A program made the position numbers and the translations under genes. A DNA stretch of 64,000 bases from Burkholderiales bacterium (lineage in GTDB: Bacteria; Pseudomonadota; Gammaproteobacteria; Burkholderiales; Burkholderiaceae_C): positions 1 through 64,000 of the forward strand of contig JAGWUS010000006.1 of assembly GCA_028868305.1 (NCBI GenBank), in the 5' to 3' direction. Positions 1-9,032 of this stretch are shown here, piece after piece. The notes under the pieces were generated by a model, which did no database searches, had not been told where the DNA came from, and worked only from the letters and a program-made list of their open reading frames with translations. How positions within the stretch are numbered: the first letter of the stretch is position 1; every line of letters begins with the position of its first letter.

Positions 1-1
1 G

Positions 2-43
2 AAGCGCGCCACCGAACTGGGCAACGAGTTTGGCGGAAATTAG
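2..43 (+). CDS. C-terminal end of an unidentified gene (partial)
   Basis: A short open frame enters from the left edge and ends in TAG at 41-43, encoding the tail KRATELGNEFGGN. It is too short to identify. The frame choice is supported only indirectly: the stop is followed at once by the distal end of a palindromic repeat, the same layout seen after the crotonase stop at 1946-1948. Other frames also run through this stretch, so the call is weak. Confidence 0.3.
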   Translation, partial: KRATELGNEFGGN

Positions 44-73
44 CATCAAACCAGCCTCCGGCCCTTGGCTCGC
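44..73 (-). repeat. Tail half of a palindromic repeat, cut by the IS30 element
   Basis: Read on the minus strand this contains AAGGGCCGGAGGCTGGTTTG, which matches the tail (GGGCTxGAGG type) of the repeat family seen whole at 1949-2000, 3011-3062 and 44512-44565. The head half of what appears to be the same copy lies on the far side of the IS element at 1183-1227. The two flanks share an imperfect CCG(G)CCCTT, which could be a target duplication or chance. Confidence 0.55.
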
Positions 74-1182
74 TCAAAAACGAAGTGCAACACGCCCTTT
101 GAAACTTCAATAAGGTGTGTCCATGAAACAAGAATCGTCCTACAAACAACTCGACTACCAAGAGCGCCAGACTATCGCGGTTTGCCTTGAACTGGGATTG
201 AGCATCCGCGCCATTGCCCGTGTGCTTGGCCGTGCTCCCTCCACGGTGAGCCGCGAGATCAGTCGAAACAGTGGGGGGGCAGCCTACAGCTGTCGCTTTG
301 CCCATCAACGCTTTGTGCGGCGTCGGCGCCACAGCAGACCGCCCCCTAAGCTGGTAGTGGGTAATGCCCTCTTTGCCTGTGTGCACACTTTGCTGCAACT
401 GCGCTGGTCACCCCAGCAAATCGCCTCTCGCCTGGCTACACTGCACCCGCACCAGACTGCTTTGCGCGTCTCGCACGAAACCATCTACAACGTCATCTAC
501 GCCCAACCCCGGGGTGAGCTGCGCCGCGAGTTCATTGCCTGTCTGCGCCTGGCACACGCCAAGCGCTGGCCCCGTTCTCGGGGCGAGGATCGCCGTGGTC
601 AGATCGCCGACCTCTTGAGCATCCACGTACGTCCGCCAGAGATTGAGGATCGACAATTCCCCGGGCACTGGGAAGGTGACTTGATTAAAGGTGCGGGCAA
701 CCTCAGTGCGGTAGGCACCCTGGTGGAGCGCAGCACCCGGTTTCTGATGCTGGTCAAGCTGCCTCACCCCAATCCAGCCACGGCTGCCCACGTACTGCAG
801 GCGTTTACAGACAAGTTAAACGGGATTGCCAAGCCGATGCGCCAAACACTGACCTATGACCGGGGCCGAGAGATGGCCCACCACCACCAACTGACTGCCA
901 ACACGGGGATGGCGGTGTACTTCTGTGATCCGCACAGTCCCTGGCAGAGAGGCACCAACGAGAACACCAATGGCTTGGTGCGCCAGTTCCTGCCCAAGGG
1001 TACAGACCTATCGGGCTACAGCCAGGAACAGCTCGATGGGATCGCTGACTTGATGAATGGGCGTCCACGCAAGACGCTGGGCTGGCTGACTCCGCTGGAG
1101 GTCTACAGCCAGTGGCTCAATAAGCTCGAACTATCTCCTGACAGCATCCAATAAACTCCGCTTGTGTTGCACTTGGATTTGA
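74..1182 (+). mobile_element. IS30-family insertion sequence
   Basis: A complete-looking element of about 1.1 kb. The terminal inverted repeats are TCAAAAACGAAGTGCAACAC at 74-93 and, read inward from the right, TCAAATCCAAGTGCAACAC at 1164-1182; they share an identical 11-bp core (AAGTGCAACAC). One transposase gene fills the interior. The exact outer boundaries are estimated, because IS30-family target duplications are short and the flanks are repetitive. The transposase frame is open, so the element may still be active. Confidence 0.85.
123..1154 (+). CDS. IS30-family transposase
   Basis: A DDE transposase of 343 aa. Residues about 10-50 form the N-terminal helix-turn-helix (SIRAIARVLGRAPSTVSREI) that recognises the element ends. 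The catalytic triad is visible as D186 in GHWEGDL, D246 in LTYDRG and E280 in WQRGTNENTNG, with the NxxxGLxRxFxPKGT block typical of IS30. ATG 123 is preferred over the in-frame GTG at 117 because TAAGG at 111-115 is then well spaced. It is the only gene of the element and lies between its inverted repeats. Full family length with no frameshift suggests a functional enzyme. Confidence 0.95.
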   Translation: MKQESSYKQLDYQERQTIAVCLELGLSIRAIARVLGRAPSTVSREISRNSGGAAYSCRFAHQRFVRRRRHSRPPPKLVVGNALFACVHTLLQLRWSPQQIASRLATLHPHQTALRVSHETIYNVIYAQPRGELRREFIACLRLAHAKRWPRSRGEDRRGQIADLLSIHVRPPEIEDRQFPGHWEGDLIKGAGNLSAVGTLVERSTRFLMLVKLPHPNPATAAHVLQAFTDKLNGIAKPMRQTLTYDRGREMAHHHQLTANTGMAVYFCDPHSPWQRGTNENTNGLVRQFLPKGTDLSGYSQEQLDGIADLMNGRPRKTLGWLTPLEVYSQWLNKLELSPDSIQ

Positions 1183-1227
1183 GTCCGCCCTTTATTGTTA
1201 TGCACAAGCAGCTATTAATTCAGTAGC
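1183..1227 (-). repeat. Head half of the palindromic repeat split by IS30
   Basis: On the minus strand the sequence starts with the head GCTACTGAATTAATAGC (1211-1227) and continues TGCTTGTGCA, matching the other copies position for position until it meets the IS30 right end after AAAGGGCGGA. The missing tail is found on the left side of the IS at 44-73. This copy lies just upstream of the crotonase start. Confidence 0.75.
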
Positions 1228-1255
1228 AATTCTCCATTCGTTGAAAGCCCGCACC

Positions 1256-1948
1256 ATGACCGAACTCGTCACCTACAGCCTGCAAGACGGCATCGCCACA
1301 CTGACCCTGGCCAACGGCAAGGTCAACGCCATTTCGCCCGACCTGATGGCGTCGTTCAACCGTGCACTGGACCAGGCCGAGCAGGACAAGGCCGTGGTGA
1401 TCGTGACCGGACAGCCGGGCATCCTCAGTGGCGGCTACGACCTCAAGGTGATGATGACCGGCCCGCAGGCGGCACTCGAGATGGTGGAGATGGGATCTCG
1501 GTTGGCGCGGCGCCTGCTGGCCCATCCGTTTCCGGTCATCATGGCCTGCCCCGGCCATGCGGTGGCCAAGGGCGCCTTCCTGCTGCTTTCAGCGGACTAC
1601 CGGCTGGGGGTGGACGGCGCTTTCAACATCGGCCTCAATGAAGTCAAGATTGGCATGACCCTGCACCAGGTCGGCATTGCCCTGGCACGTGACCGCCTGA
1701 CGCCACCGGCCTTCCAGCGCTCGGTCAACAACGCTGAGATGTTCAACCCGCAGGGTGCCATGGCCGCCGGCTTCCTGGACCAGGTGGTGCCTGCCGACCA
1801 GTTGATGTCCGCTTCCAACGCGGTGGCCCAGCAACTCAAGGGCCTGAATATGGCGGCCCACCGGAAGACCAAGCTCAAGGTTCGCAAAGCGTTGCTGGAC
1901 ACACTGGACGCCGCCATCGAGATCGACAAGGTCACCGGTTTGAACTAA
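1256..1948 (+). CDS. Crotonase / enoyl-CoA hydratase family protein
   Basis: A 230-aa crotonase-fold protein acting on acyl-CoA thioesters. The two oxyanion-hole segments are SGGYDL (residues 58-63) and GHAVAKGAF (100-108). The second is atypical: the usual GGG and the first catalytic Glu of enoyl-CoA hydratases are absent, while a Glu in NEVKIGM (129) could serve as the second. The exact reaction (hydration, isomerisation or hydrolysis) therefore cannot be assigned. ATG 1256 is chosen over an upstream in-frame TTG at 1241. The stop codon abuts a palindromic repeat that fills the gap to the convergent LysR gene. Confidence 0.85.
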   Translation: MTELVTYSLQDGIATLTLANGKVNAISPDLMASFNRALDQAEQDKAVVIVTGQPGILSGGYDLKVMMTGPQAALEMVEMGSRLARRLLAHPFPVIMACPGHAVAKGAFLLLSADYRLGVDGAFNIGLNEVKIGMTLHQVGIALARDRLTPPAFQRSVNNAEMFNPQGAMAAGFLDQVVPADQLMSASNAVAQQLKGLNMAAHRKTKLKVRKALLDTLDAAIEIDKVTGLN

Positions 1949-2000
1949 ATCTGCCTCCAGCCCGCGTCCGTCTTGCACAGGCAGCTCTTGTTTTTATAGC
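1949..2000 (-). repeat. Palindromic repeat between crotonase and LysR genes
   Basis: A full-length copy read on the minus strand: head GCTATAAAAACAAGAGC (1984-2000), then TGCCTGTGCA and tail GCGGGCTGGAGGCAGA. The right arm of the head is degraded. The head overlaps the last codons of the LysR gene and provides its TAA stop (1994-1996); the tail ends directly at the crotonase stop. Confidence 0.8.
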
Positions 2001-2914
2001 GCCTTCCAGAACCCCGGGGTGCCGTAGCGCTCCTTGAGATAGTCGATCCACAAGCGCACGCGCAGGGGCAGGTGCTTGCGCTGGGGGAACACGGCGTAGA
2101 TGCCATTGGGCGGCGCGGCGTAGTCTTCCAACACCGCCACCAGCTTGCCCTCGGCGATTTCAGACTCCACTTCCCAGGTGCTGCGCCAGGCAATGCCGTA
2201 ACCCGCCAGGCACCAGTCGTGCAGCACCTGCCCGTCCGAGCAGTCCATGGGGCCACCGGGTTTGAGGTAGGTCACGGCGGCGTTCTCATTGCCGGGCTCG
2301 CGGAAGGCCCAGCCCCGGGTTTGCGAAGCATCGCTGGACAGCGTCAGGCAATGAAAGCGCGCCAGTTCCGCCGGGGTGTGCGGCGTGCCGTGGCGCGCCA
2401 GGTAGGCTGGCGTGGCCACACACAGGCGGCGGTTGTCGGCCATGCGCACGCTCACCAGCGAGGAATCAGGCATATCGCCCACGCGCACCGCGCAGTCGAA
2501 CCCCTCGCCCGCGATATCCACCACGCGGTCGCTCAGGTTGAGGGTGACGGTGACTTCCGGGTGCAGTTCGCGAAACCGGGGCACCAGCGGCGCCACATGG
2601 CGGCGGCCAAAGCCGGCCGGGGCGGTGATGCGCACATGCCCGCTGGCCTTGACGCCCCCGGCGCTCACGCTGGCTTCTGCGTTGGCCACGTCGGCAATGA
2701 TGCGCTGGCAATCCTCCAAAAACGCGCTGCCCTCGTGGGTCAGCGTGATACGCCGGGTGGTGCGGATCAGGAGCTTCACGCCCAGGCGCTCCTCCAGCCC
2801 GTCCAGGCGTCGGCCCATGATGGCGGGGGCCACGCCTTCCGCATTGGCGGCGGCGGTCAGGCTGCCACGGCTGGCAACCGACACAAAGGATTCGAGTTGT
2901 TTGAGTTTGTCCAT
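1994..2914 (-). CDS. LysR-family transcriptional regulator
   Basis: A 306-aa regulator. Residues about 1-60 form the winged helix-turn-helix (MDKLKQLESFVSVASRGSLT, then AxxxxxxPAIMGRRLDGLEERLGVKLL), followed by a LysR substrate-binding domain from about 88 on (GHVRITAPAGFGRRHVAPL). This subgroup commonly acts on a neighbouring metabolic operon, but no target is visible: the gene is convergent with the crotonase and codirectional with the CoA-transferase that precedes it. Its last two codons and stop (CTA TAA) lie inside a palindromic repeat, so its natural C-terminus may have been altered. Confidence 0.92.
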   Translation of the reverse strand: MDKLKQLESFVSVASRGSLTAAANAEGVAPAIMGRRLDGLEERLGVKLLIRTTRRITLTHEGSAFLEDCQRIIADVANAEASVSAGGVKASGHVRITAPAGFGRRHVAPLVPRFRELHPEVTVTLNLSDRVVDIAGEGFDCAVRVGDMPDSSLVSVRMADNRRLCVATPAYLARHGTPHTPAELARFHCLTLSSDASQTRGWAFREPGNENAAVTYLKPGGPMDCSDGQVLHDWCLAGYGIAWRSTWEVESEIAEGKLVAVLEDYAAPPNGIYAVFPQRKHLPLRVRLWIDYLKERYGTPGFWKAL

Positions 2915-2963
2915 TTCAGCCTCTAGACGGTTGGGCGGCAGAGCGCTCTGCTCCGTGTCCTCC

Positions 2964-2978
2964 GCCCGCTGCGCGGGC
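2964..2978. other. GC-rich hairpin upstream of the LysR gene
   Basis: GCCCGC-TGC-GCGGGC forms a 6-bp stem in the gap between the LysR start and the CoA-transferase end. No T run follows on either strand, so it is not a typical terminator. Its role is unknown. Confidence 0.4.
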
Positions 2979-3010
2979 TCCCCCTTTACCTACGCAGATC
3001 GCCCTACCAC

Positions 3011-3062
3011 CCAACCCTCTAGCGATCGTGTAATGGGTGCGGATAGCTATGTTTTTCATAGC
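3011..3062 (-). repeat. Palindromic repeat at the end of the CaiB/BaiF gene
   Basis: Minus-strand copy with head GCTATGAAAAACATAGC (3046-3062), a perfect inverted repeat apart from the centre, and tail GCTAGAGGGTTGG. The head supplies the TGA stop (3056-3058) of the CoA-transferase gene in the same register as in the LysR and mtnN genes. Confidence 0.8.
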
Positions 3063-4240
3063 ACCACTCCCTGGGCGTGCAGATCGGCAACCTCTTGCGC
3101 ACCATAGCCCAGGCTCTGCAATAGCGCGTCGGTATGCTCACCCAGCTTGGGCGGGTTCAGCCGCAGGCCCAGGCGCTCACCATCCAGTTTGATGGGAAGC
3201 AAGGGCACCTGGGTGTGGCGGCCATCGGGCAGCTCCATGGGTGCCAGACCGCCGGTTTGCTGCAGGTGCGGGTCGTCAAACAGGTGCTGCGGGTCGGTGA
3301 TGGGCGCAAACGGCAGGCCCACCTGTTCGAAGCGCTGCGAGAGTTCCGCCCGGCTGAACTGGGCCAGGCGCTGGCGCAGCTCGGGGATGAGCCAGCTGCG
3401 GGCCAGTACGCGGTCGTTGTTGGTGGTAACGCGCGAATCGGCAAACAAGTCGGCGTAGCCAAAGGCTTCGCAAAAGGTCTTCCACTGCCCGTCGCCCACC
3501 ACGGCCAGAAAAATCTGTTCCTTGTCCTTGACGCTGAACACGTCATAAATGCCCCAGGGCGAGATGCGTTCGGGCATGGGCGCGGCGGCCTTGCCGGTCA
3601 CGGCAAACTGCATCATGTGCTGGGCCACCAGGAAGATATTGTTTTCAAACAGTGCACTCTGCACCTCTTGCCCCTTGCCGGTCTGCTGGCGCTGCATCAG
3701 CGCGGCCATGGCACCCACGGCGCCAAAGATGCCGCCCATGATGTCGTTCACGCTGCTTCCTGCGCGCAGCGGATCGCCGGGGCGGCCGGTCATGTAGGCC
3801 AGACCGCCCATCATCTGCACCACCTCGTCCAGCGCGGTGCGGTGGTCGTAAGGGCCGGGCAGAAAACCCTTGTGGCTCACGTAGATCAGGCGCGGGTCCA
3901 GCTTGCTCAAGGACGCGTAATCCAGCCCCAGCTTCTGCATGGTCTCGGTCTTGAAGTTCTCGCTCACGATGTCGGCCGTGGCAATCAGTTTGAGCACCAC
4001 CTCGCGCCCTTTCGCACTCTTCATATCCACCGCAATGCTTTTCTTGTTGCGGTTGAACAGCGGGTAAAAACCGGCGCCACTGCCCAGCAGCTTGCGCGTG
4101 CTGTCGCCGGCCAACGGCTCGACCTTGATGACGTCGGCACCAAGATCCCCCAGCGTCATGCCGCAGGTGGGGCCCATCACCATGTGGGTGAATTCAACGA
4201 CGCGAATACCGGCCAGCGGCAGGGTTTTGGCTTCATTCAT
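3056..4240 (-). CDS. CaiB/BaiF-family CoA-transferase
   Basis: A class III CoA-transferase of 394 aa that moves CoA between carboxylic acids through a mixed anhydride/thioester on a conserved Asp. The N-terminus is typical: LAGIRVVEFTHMVMGPTCGM, then DLGADVIKVEPLAGD and RNKKSIAVDMKSAKG. The Asp is expected in the DEVVQMMGGLAYMTG segment. ATG 4240 (MNEAKTLP) is 5 bases after the upstream gene's stop, giving a two-gene unit with the Dabb protein. The substrate cannot be inferred. The stop codon is embedded in a palindromic repeat. Confidence 0.9.
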   Translation of the reverse strand: MNEAKTLPLAGIRVVEFTHMVMGPTCGMTLGDLGADVIKVEPLAGDSTRKLLGSGAGFYPLFNRNKKSIAVDMKSAKGREVVLKLIATADIVSENFKTETMQKLGLDYASLSKLDPRLIYVSHKGFLPGPYDHRTALDEVVQMMGGLAYMTGRPGDPLRAGSSVNDIMGGIFGAVGAMAALMQRQQTGKGQEVQSALFENNIFLVAQHMMQFAVTGKAAAPMPERISPWGIYDVFSVKDKEQIFLAVVGDGQWKTFCEAFGYADLFADSRVTTNNDRVLARSWLIPELRQRLAQFSRAELSQRFEQVGLPFAPITDPQHLFDDPHLQQTGGLAPMELPDGRHTQVPLLPIKLDGERLGLRLNPPKLGEHTDALLQSLGYGAQEVADLHAQGVVL

Positions 4241-4245
4241 GGCAT

Positions 4246-4545
4246 TTACACCACGTAGTCCAACACCAGAACGTCGTCCAGTGTGGGCTTCAAATTCTCC
4301 ACAAACGCCATGTGGTCCGGGTGCGGCAAGTAGGCGGCGCGTGCCGCGTCGTCGGCAAAAGTCAGGTTGAAGCAATGGGTGAACCCCTTGGCCAGGCCTT
4401 CGGGACTGTTGTTGGTGCCCCATTCCAGGCTTTGCACGGCACTGATCTTGCTGCGCAAATCGGCAAATCCGGCCTCAATACACTGGATCTCCGGCGCGCT
4501 CACAGAGGCCTTGAACTTCAGCAGAACTATGTGGCGGATGGGCAT
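4246..4545 (-). CDS. Dabb (stress-responsive alpha/beta barrel) domain protein
   Basis: A 99-aa single-domain protein starting MPIRHIVLLKFK, with the Dabb-family pattern of an initial beta strand plus His, a WG segment and GFTHCFNLTFADDAARAAYLPHPDH. Such proteins are small dimeric ferredoxin-like barrels, some of which are enzymes (cyclases, decarboxylases) and some of unknown role. It is the first gene of a two-gene unit with the CoA-transferase, which suggests a shared acyl-CoA or aromatic-acid pathway (inference). It is divergent from malate synthase. Confidence 0.85.
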   Translation of the reverse strand: MPIRHIVLLKFKASVSAPEIQCIEAGFADLRSKISAVQSLEWGTNNSPEGLAKGFTHCFNLTFADDAARAAYLPHPDHMAFVENLKPTLDDVLVLDYVV

Positions 4546-4559
4546 GAAATACCTTTGTT

Positions 4560-4594
4560 TTTGTCACAAATAGATTGATATTCTTCCATATAGT
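4560..4594 (+). promoter_or_regulatory. Divergent control region of malate synthase G
   Basis: The 144-base gap between the Dabb gene and glcB is AT-rich. It holds the perfect odd palindrome TTTGTCACAAA (4560-4570), a candidate operator, and TATAGT (4589-4594), a plausible -10 for glcB. No good -35 is seen at 16-18 bases, so an activator may be needed (inference). Confidence 0.35.
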
Positions 4595-4689
4595 GCCACG
4601 CAAAGGATGCAATACAGTATCGCCAAAGGCGAGTCGCTCGGATGCGGCCCCGTTCGCCGATGATTTTTTGTTTATTGGAAAGGTCTCCC

Positions 4690-6909
4690 ATGTCTTCTTC
4701 TGTCACCCGCACTTCTGAGCACCGCCTGCAAGTCGCCACTGTGCTGCACCGCTTTATCAACGAGCAGGTGCTACCCGGCACCGGCGTTGCCCCAGAGGCA
4801 TTCTGGACAGGCTTTGACGCCATCGTGGCCGACTTGGCCCCCAAAAACATCGCCCTGCTGGCCGAACGCGACCGCCTGCAGACCGAGTTGGACACCTGGC
4901 ACGCTGCCAACCCCGGCCCCATCAGCGATATGCCCGCCTACCGCGCGTTTCTGGAAAAAATCGGCTACCTGGTGCCCAGCCCGAAGAAGGTGAAGATCAA
5001 CACCCTCAATGTGGATGCCGAACTCGCCAAGCAAGCCGGCCCCCAGTTGGTGGTACCCATTACCAATGCCCGCTACGCCCTGAACGCCGCCAATGCGCGC
5101 TGGGGTTCGCTGTATGACGCGCTGTACGGCACCGATGTCATTTCGGAAGACAAGGGCTGCGAGAAGGTTGGTCCCAAGGGCTACAACCCCAAACGCGGCA
5201 AGAAAGTGATCGAATACGCACGCCATGTGCTGGACCGCACTGCGCCTTTGAAGAAGGGCTCGCATGTGGGCTCCACCGGTTACGCCGTCAAGGGCGGCGA
5301 CCTGGTCGTCACTTTGAAAGACGGCACTACCAGCAAGCTGGCCGACAAAGACCAGTTCATCGGCTTCCAGGGCGCTGCCAAGGCACCCTCGTCGGTGCTG
5401 CTGCAGCACAACGGCCTGCACCTGGACCTGATCATCAATCGTGCCACGCCCATCGGCAAAAGCGACGCCGCTGGCGTTGCCGACCTGGTGGTGGAAGCCG
5501 CGCTGTCCACCATTCTGGATCTGGAAGACTCTGTGGCTGTGGTGGACGCCGAAGACAAGGTGCTGGCCTACGGTAACTGGCTAGGCATCCTGAACGGTAC
5601 GCTGGTGGAGAGTTTCGAGAAGGGTGGCAAGACCATGACCCGCGGCCTGAATGCCGACCGCGTCTACACAGCGCCCGATGGCAAGAAAGAAGTGAAACTG
5701 CACGGCCGCAGCCTCATGTTTGTGCGCAATGTGGGTCACCTGATGACCAACCCGGCCATCACCTACACCGCCGCCGATGGCTCCACCCAAGAGATCCCAG
5801 AAGGCATCATGGACGCCGTGGTCACCACCACCATCGCCATGCACGACCTGGCCCGCACGAAGAAAGACGCCATCCGCAACTCGCGCAAGGGCTCGGTCTA
5901 CATCGTCAAGCCCAAGATGCACGGCCCCGCAGAAGTCGGCTTTGCCGCCGAGCTGTTCAGCCGCGTTGAGCAGATGCTGGGCCTGCCGGACAGCACCGTC
6001 AAGCTGGGCATCATGGACGAAGAACGCCGCACCTCGGTCAATCTGAAGGCCTGTATTGCCGCCGCCCAAAGCCGCGTGGCCTTCATCAACACCGGCTTCC
6101 TGGACCGCACCGGCGACGAGATGCACACCGCCATGCAGGCCGGCCCCATGATCCGCAAGGCAGACATGAAGAGCAGCGCCTGGATTGCCGCCTACGAGAA
6201 AAACAACGTGCTGGTGGGCCTGTCCTCCGGCCTGCGCGGCAAGGCGCAAATCGGCAAGGGTATGTGGGCCATGCCCGACCTGATGAAGGCCATGATGGAG
6301 CAGAAAATTGCCCACCCCAAGGCCGGTGCCAATACCGCGTGGGTGCCCAGTCCCACCGGAGCCACCCTGCACGCCCTGCACTACCACCAGGTACTGGTCA
6401 GCGATATCCAGAAGGGCCTGGAAAAGACCAACTACGAAAAAGAGCGCGACGGTATCCTGAACAACCTGCTGCAAGTGCCTGTGACTGCTACCCCCAACTG
6501 GACCGATGCCGAGAAGCAGCAGGAACTGGACAACAACGCGCAGGGCATTCTGGGCTACGTGGTGCGTTGGGTCGACCAGGGCGTGGGCTGCTCCAAGGTG
6601 CCGGATATTCACAACATCGGCCTGATGGAAGACCGTGCCACCCTGCGCATCAGCAGCCAGCACATGGCCAACTGGCTGCACCATGGTGTGGTCACCAAGG
6701 CCCAAGTCGAAGAGACCTTCCAGCGCATGGCTGCCGTGGTGGACAAGCAGAATGCTGCTGACAAGCTGTACAAGCCGATGGCCGGCAACTTCAAAACCAG
6801 CATGGCCTACGAAGCCGCGTGCGACCTGGTGTTCAAGGGCCTGGCACAACCCAGTGGCTACACCGAGCCACTGCTGCACGCATGGCGCCTGAAAGTGAAG
6901 GCGGCGTAA
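4690..6909 (+). CDS. glcB: Malate synthase G
   Basis: Condenses acetyl-CoA and glyoxylate to malate, the final step of the glyoxylate bypass and of glycolate use. The 739 aa match the long G isoform (about 720-740) rather than the roughly 530-aa A form. Family blocks are visible: [61 protein letters not shown] and [18 protein letters not shown] near the C-terminus. ATG 4690 is chosen over an upstream frame start at 4642 because AAAGG at 4679-4683 is well spaced and [13 protein letters not shown] begins the family-like N-terminus. It stands alone: isocitrate lyase and glycolate oxidase genes are not in the window. Confidence 0.97.
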   Translation: MSSSVTRTSEHRLQVATVLHRFINEQVLPGTGVAPEAFWTGFDAIVADLAPKNIALLAERDRLQTELDTWHAANPGPISDMPAYRAFLEKIGYLVPSPKKVKINTLNVDAELAKQAGPQLVVPITNARYALNAANARWGSLYDALYGTDVISEDKGCEKVGPKGYNPKRGKKVIEYARHVLDRTAPLKKGSHVGSTGYAVKGGDLVVTLKDGTTSKLADKDQFIGFQGAAKAPSSVLLQHNGLHLDLIINRATPIGKSDAAGVADLVVEAALSTILDLEDSVAVVDAEDKVLAYGNWLGILNGTLVESFEKGGKTMTRGLNADRVYTAPDGKKEVKLHGRSLMFVRNVGHLMTNPAITYTAADGSTQEIPEGIMDAVVTTTIAMHDLARTKKDAIRNSRKGSVYIVKPKMHGPAEVGFAAELFSRVEQMLGLPDSTVKLGIMDEERRTSVNLKACIAAAQSRVAFINTGFLDRTGDEMHTAMQAGPMIRKADMKSSAWIAAYEKNNVLVGLSSGLRGKAQIGKGMWAMPDLMKAMMEQKIAHPKAGANTAWVPSPTGATLHALHYHQVLVSDIQKGLEKTNYEKERDGILNNLLQVPVTATPNWTDAEKQQELDNNAQGILGYVVRWVDQGVGCSKVPDIHNIGLMEDRATLRISSQHMANWLHHGVVTKAQVEETFQRMAAVVDKQNAADKLYKPMAGNFKTSMAYEAACDLVFKGLAQPSGYTEPLLHAWRLKVKAA

Positions 6910-6972
6910 GCCACCATTCACCCTGAGCTGTCGAAGGCCTGCAAATCCTCAGATTCCTGGAATGCTAAAACC

Positions 6973-7221
6973 ATGATCGATCCTGGCGCCTGCCCCCTGT
7001 GCGGCCAGGCCAACCAGTGCGCCATGGAACTGGAGCGCGCTACCGGCGTGAAACAGACCGCCTGCTGGTGTACCCAGGTGACCATGGGCGCCGAATTGCT
7101 CTCGGGCATTCCTGCAGACGCTGTGGGAAAGGCCTGCATTTGCCCATCTTGCGCCAGAGCCGTTACAGCCGTCTGTGCAACGCTGCCAGATTCATCAGGG
7201 CCGATATCACTTCGGGCTTGA
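6973..7221 (+). CDS. Cysteine-rich CWC-family protein
   Basis: An 82-aa protein with PLCGQANQCAME, then ACWCTQVTM and ACICPSCAR. The paired CxxC-type cysteines and the CWC tripeptide mark the small cysteine-rich CWC family, probably a zinc-binding fold of unknown function. It follows glcB by 63 bases on the same strand and may be cotranscribed. Its last 59 bases overlap the end of the convergent hypothetical gene. Confidence 0.8.
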   Translation: MIDPGACPLCGQANQCAMELERATGVKQTACWCTQVTMGAELLSGIPADAVGKACICPSCARAVTAVCATLPDSSGPISLRA

Positions 7222-7501
7222 AACCGACGCGCTTTTGCCCATCGTTGTCCCCATTAAGGATCAGCTTCTGGATGTATTCCACGCAATCGTGGTGGCCCCA
7301 GAACTTTTCTATGGCCAAAGCAATGCGCACATGGTGCTGGGCGATGACTTCCATCTCGCTGTCGATGCGAGCCTGCAAAGGCCGCTCATGCAGGGGTGTG
7401 GGACGCGTAGGCAAGTCATCTTCCTCCCAACTCAATGAGGGGAAACCGGTTGCCTGGTACCGGGAGTTGTCCTTGGGGTCCTGCAAAGCTTTGTCCTGCA
7501 A
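7163..7501 (-). CDS. Conserved-looking hypothetical protein
   Basis: A 112-aa, mostly charged soluble protein with no recognised domain. The C-terminal half (MEVIAQHHVRIALAIEKFWGHHDCVEYIQKLILNG) looks like a genuine helical domain. The only start that opens the whole frame is TTG 7501, directly after an in-frame TGA; the next ATG would give about 63 aa, so the start is uncertain. It overlaps the CWC gene tail-to-tail. No function is proposed. Confidence 0.55.
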   Translation of the reverse strand: MQDKALQDPKDNSRYQATGFPSLSWEEDDLPTRPTPLHERPLQARIDSEMEVIAQHHVRIALAIEKFWGHHDCVEYIQKLILNGDNDGQKRVGFKPEVISALMNLAALHRRL

Positions 7502-7525
7502 ATGTCAACTGACCTGAATATAGCC

Positions 7526-8956
7526 TCAGTGCGGCAAGGCTGCCAGAACTTCAGACAGAAGCTGACACTCATCGAACTGCTTGCGCCTGAAGGTCCAGCC
7601 AAGGCGCACCACCACTGCATTGCGGGACGGCACCATGGCCACCATCTGGCCCCAATGCCCGCCCATGGCAATCGTATCCGCTGGCACCCCGGGATACGCC
7701 CTGCACCGGCCGGCTGCGGGATTCCCGAACAGCCAGCTCTGCGCCCCGTAGCCCTGACCTTCCCCCTGCTTCATCGACGGTGTGCTGGCGAACTTGAGCC
7801 AACCTGCGGGGAGCACCTCGGTGTTGCCCCATTTGCCGTCCTGCAGCATCAACTGCCCTAAACGCGCCCAGTCACCTACGCTGGCCCAGAGGTACGATGA
7901 ACCGACCCAGTTGCCTGCGCTGTCGGTTTCCAACACGGCTGAGCGCGCACCAAGCGGATCAAAAAGCGCCTTGCGCGGATAGGCCCAATAATCGGCATCG
8001 GTGGCAAACCGGGCACGTGCCACACCTGCCAGCAGATTGGTAGATGCGCTGAGGTAGTTCCAGCGCGCAGCCGGGGCAGCCTCTGCCGGGTGGCGCGCTG
8101 CCCACGCGGGGATGTCCGGCGCCCCCCACAGCATTTGCGGCACGGCGTCCAGCGGTCCGTACCCCTCGTTCATGGCCAGCCCATCACGCATAGTGAGCAA
8201 ATCGGACACCCTGATGTTCTTTCGCGCGTCCCTGCGCCAGGCATCCACCCAGTCGGGTTCGCGCCCCGCAGGAAAAGCATCCACCACCAGCGCATCCAAT
8301 GGTAGCCCGGCCTCTGTCGACAGCTTGTAGGTCAACATGCCAGTCACTGTTTTGGTCATGGACCAGCCATGCAAACCAGTGCCCGGTGCAAATCCGGGCG
8401 CTTCGCGCATGACCAGCAAGCGCCCCTGGTGTACCACTGCCAGGCCGCGCGCGTTGGCTGCCAGCGGATTTCCAGCGCCTTCGAACGCAGCATCAACGAC
8501 ATGCTGCAACTTTTGGGCATCTACCCCTGCCCCCCAATCGGCCACAGGCAAGGTCGCATCGCCCTGCGGCCAGGGCTGCGCGGCATTTGTGGCAGGCTTG
8601 TACGCCTGTGCGGTGGTGTCCACAGGAAGATCCAGTACGCAACCGCGGTCACGCACCAGTACGGCACGGCGAGACACCAGCCCCAGAAAACTGGCCGTCA
8701 CACTGTGCTCTGACTGGTCAACCGCATCAATACGGATGCTGGCAAGAATGGGATTGGCAGGCAGCACATCCTGGGCAAACAGATCCTGAGCAGGTCGCCC
8801 GGCCACAAATGCGGCTGAACAGACCCCTTTGGCGGCCATGCCTGCGGCATTGGCGGGAATGCCATAGTAGGCCAGCACACCGAATACCAGTACCCCCAGC
8901 GTCAGCAACCCGGCCAGCAGCACCCACGCCACCCGTTTGAAAAAGTTCGTTTCCAT
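7526..8956 (-). CDS. Class C beta-lactamase-like serine hydrolase
   Basis: A 476-aa membrane-anchored hydrolase. Residues about 7-32 are one hydrophobic helix (VAWVLLAGLLTLGVLVFGVLAY), placing the rest in the periplasm. The catalytic SxxK is in GWSMTKTVTGML, a YxN-like triad element in WNYLSASTN, and the C-terminal GHWGQ replaces the K(T/S)G box, as in many beta-lactamase-related esterases. Likely an esterase or peptidase rather than a true beta-lactamase; the substrate is unknown. It stands alone with its start 76 bases from the divergent amn. Confidence 0.88.
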   Translation of the reverse strand: METNFFKRVAWVLLAGLLTLGVLVFGVLAYYGIPANAAGMAAKGVCSAAFVAGRPAQDLFAQDVLPANPILASIRIDAVDQSEHSVTASFLGLVSRRAVLVRDRGCVLDLPVDTTAQAYKPATNAAQPWPQGDATLPVADWGAGVDAQKLQHVVDAAFEGAGNPLAANARGLAVVHQGRLLVMREAPGFAPGTGLHGWSMTKTVTGMLTYKLSTEAGLPLDALVVDAFPAGREPDWVDAWRRDARKNIRVSDLLTMRDGLAMNEGYGPLDAVPQMLWGAPDIPAWAARHPAEAAPAARWNYLSASTNLLAGVARARFATDADYWAYPRKALFDPLGARSAVLETDSAGNWVGSSYLWASVGDWARLGQLMLQDGKWGNTEVLPAGWLKFASTPSMKQGEGQGYGAQSWLFGNPAAGRCRAYPGVPADTIAMGGHWGQMVAMVPSRNAVVVRLGWTFRRKQFDECQLLSEVLAALPH

Positions 8957-9032
8957 TGCACTTCCTGAGTCTGAGTCGGATAGCCCGACCCCATGTCACT
9001 CTACCTGATGTGCAACGCGCTACCATGGCGTC

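Noticed and set aside
5581-6921. A 446-codon open frame antisense to malate synthase.
   Set aside because: A GC-rich shadow frame with low-complexity His/Gly/Val composition; the sense gene is certain.
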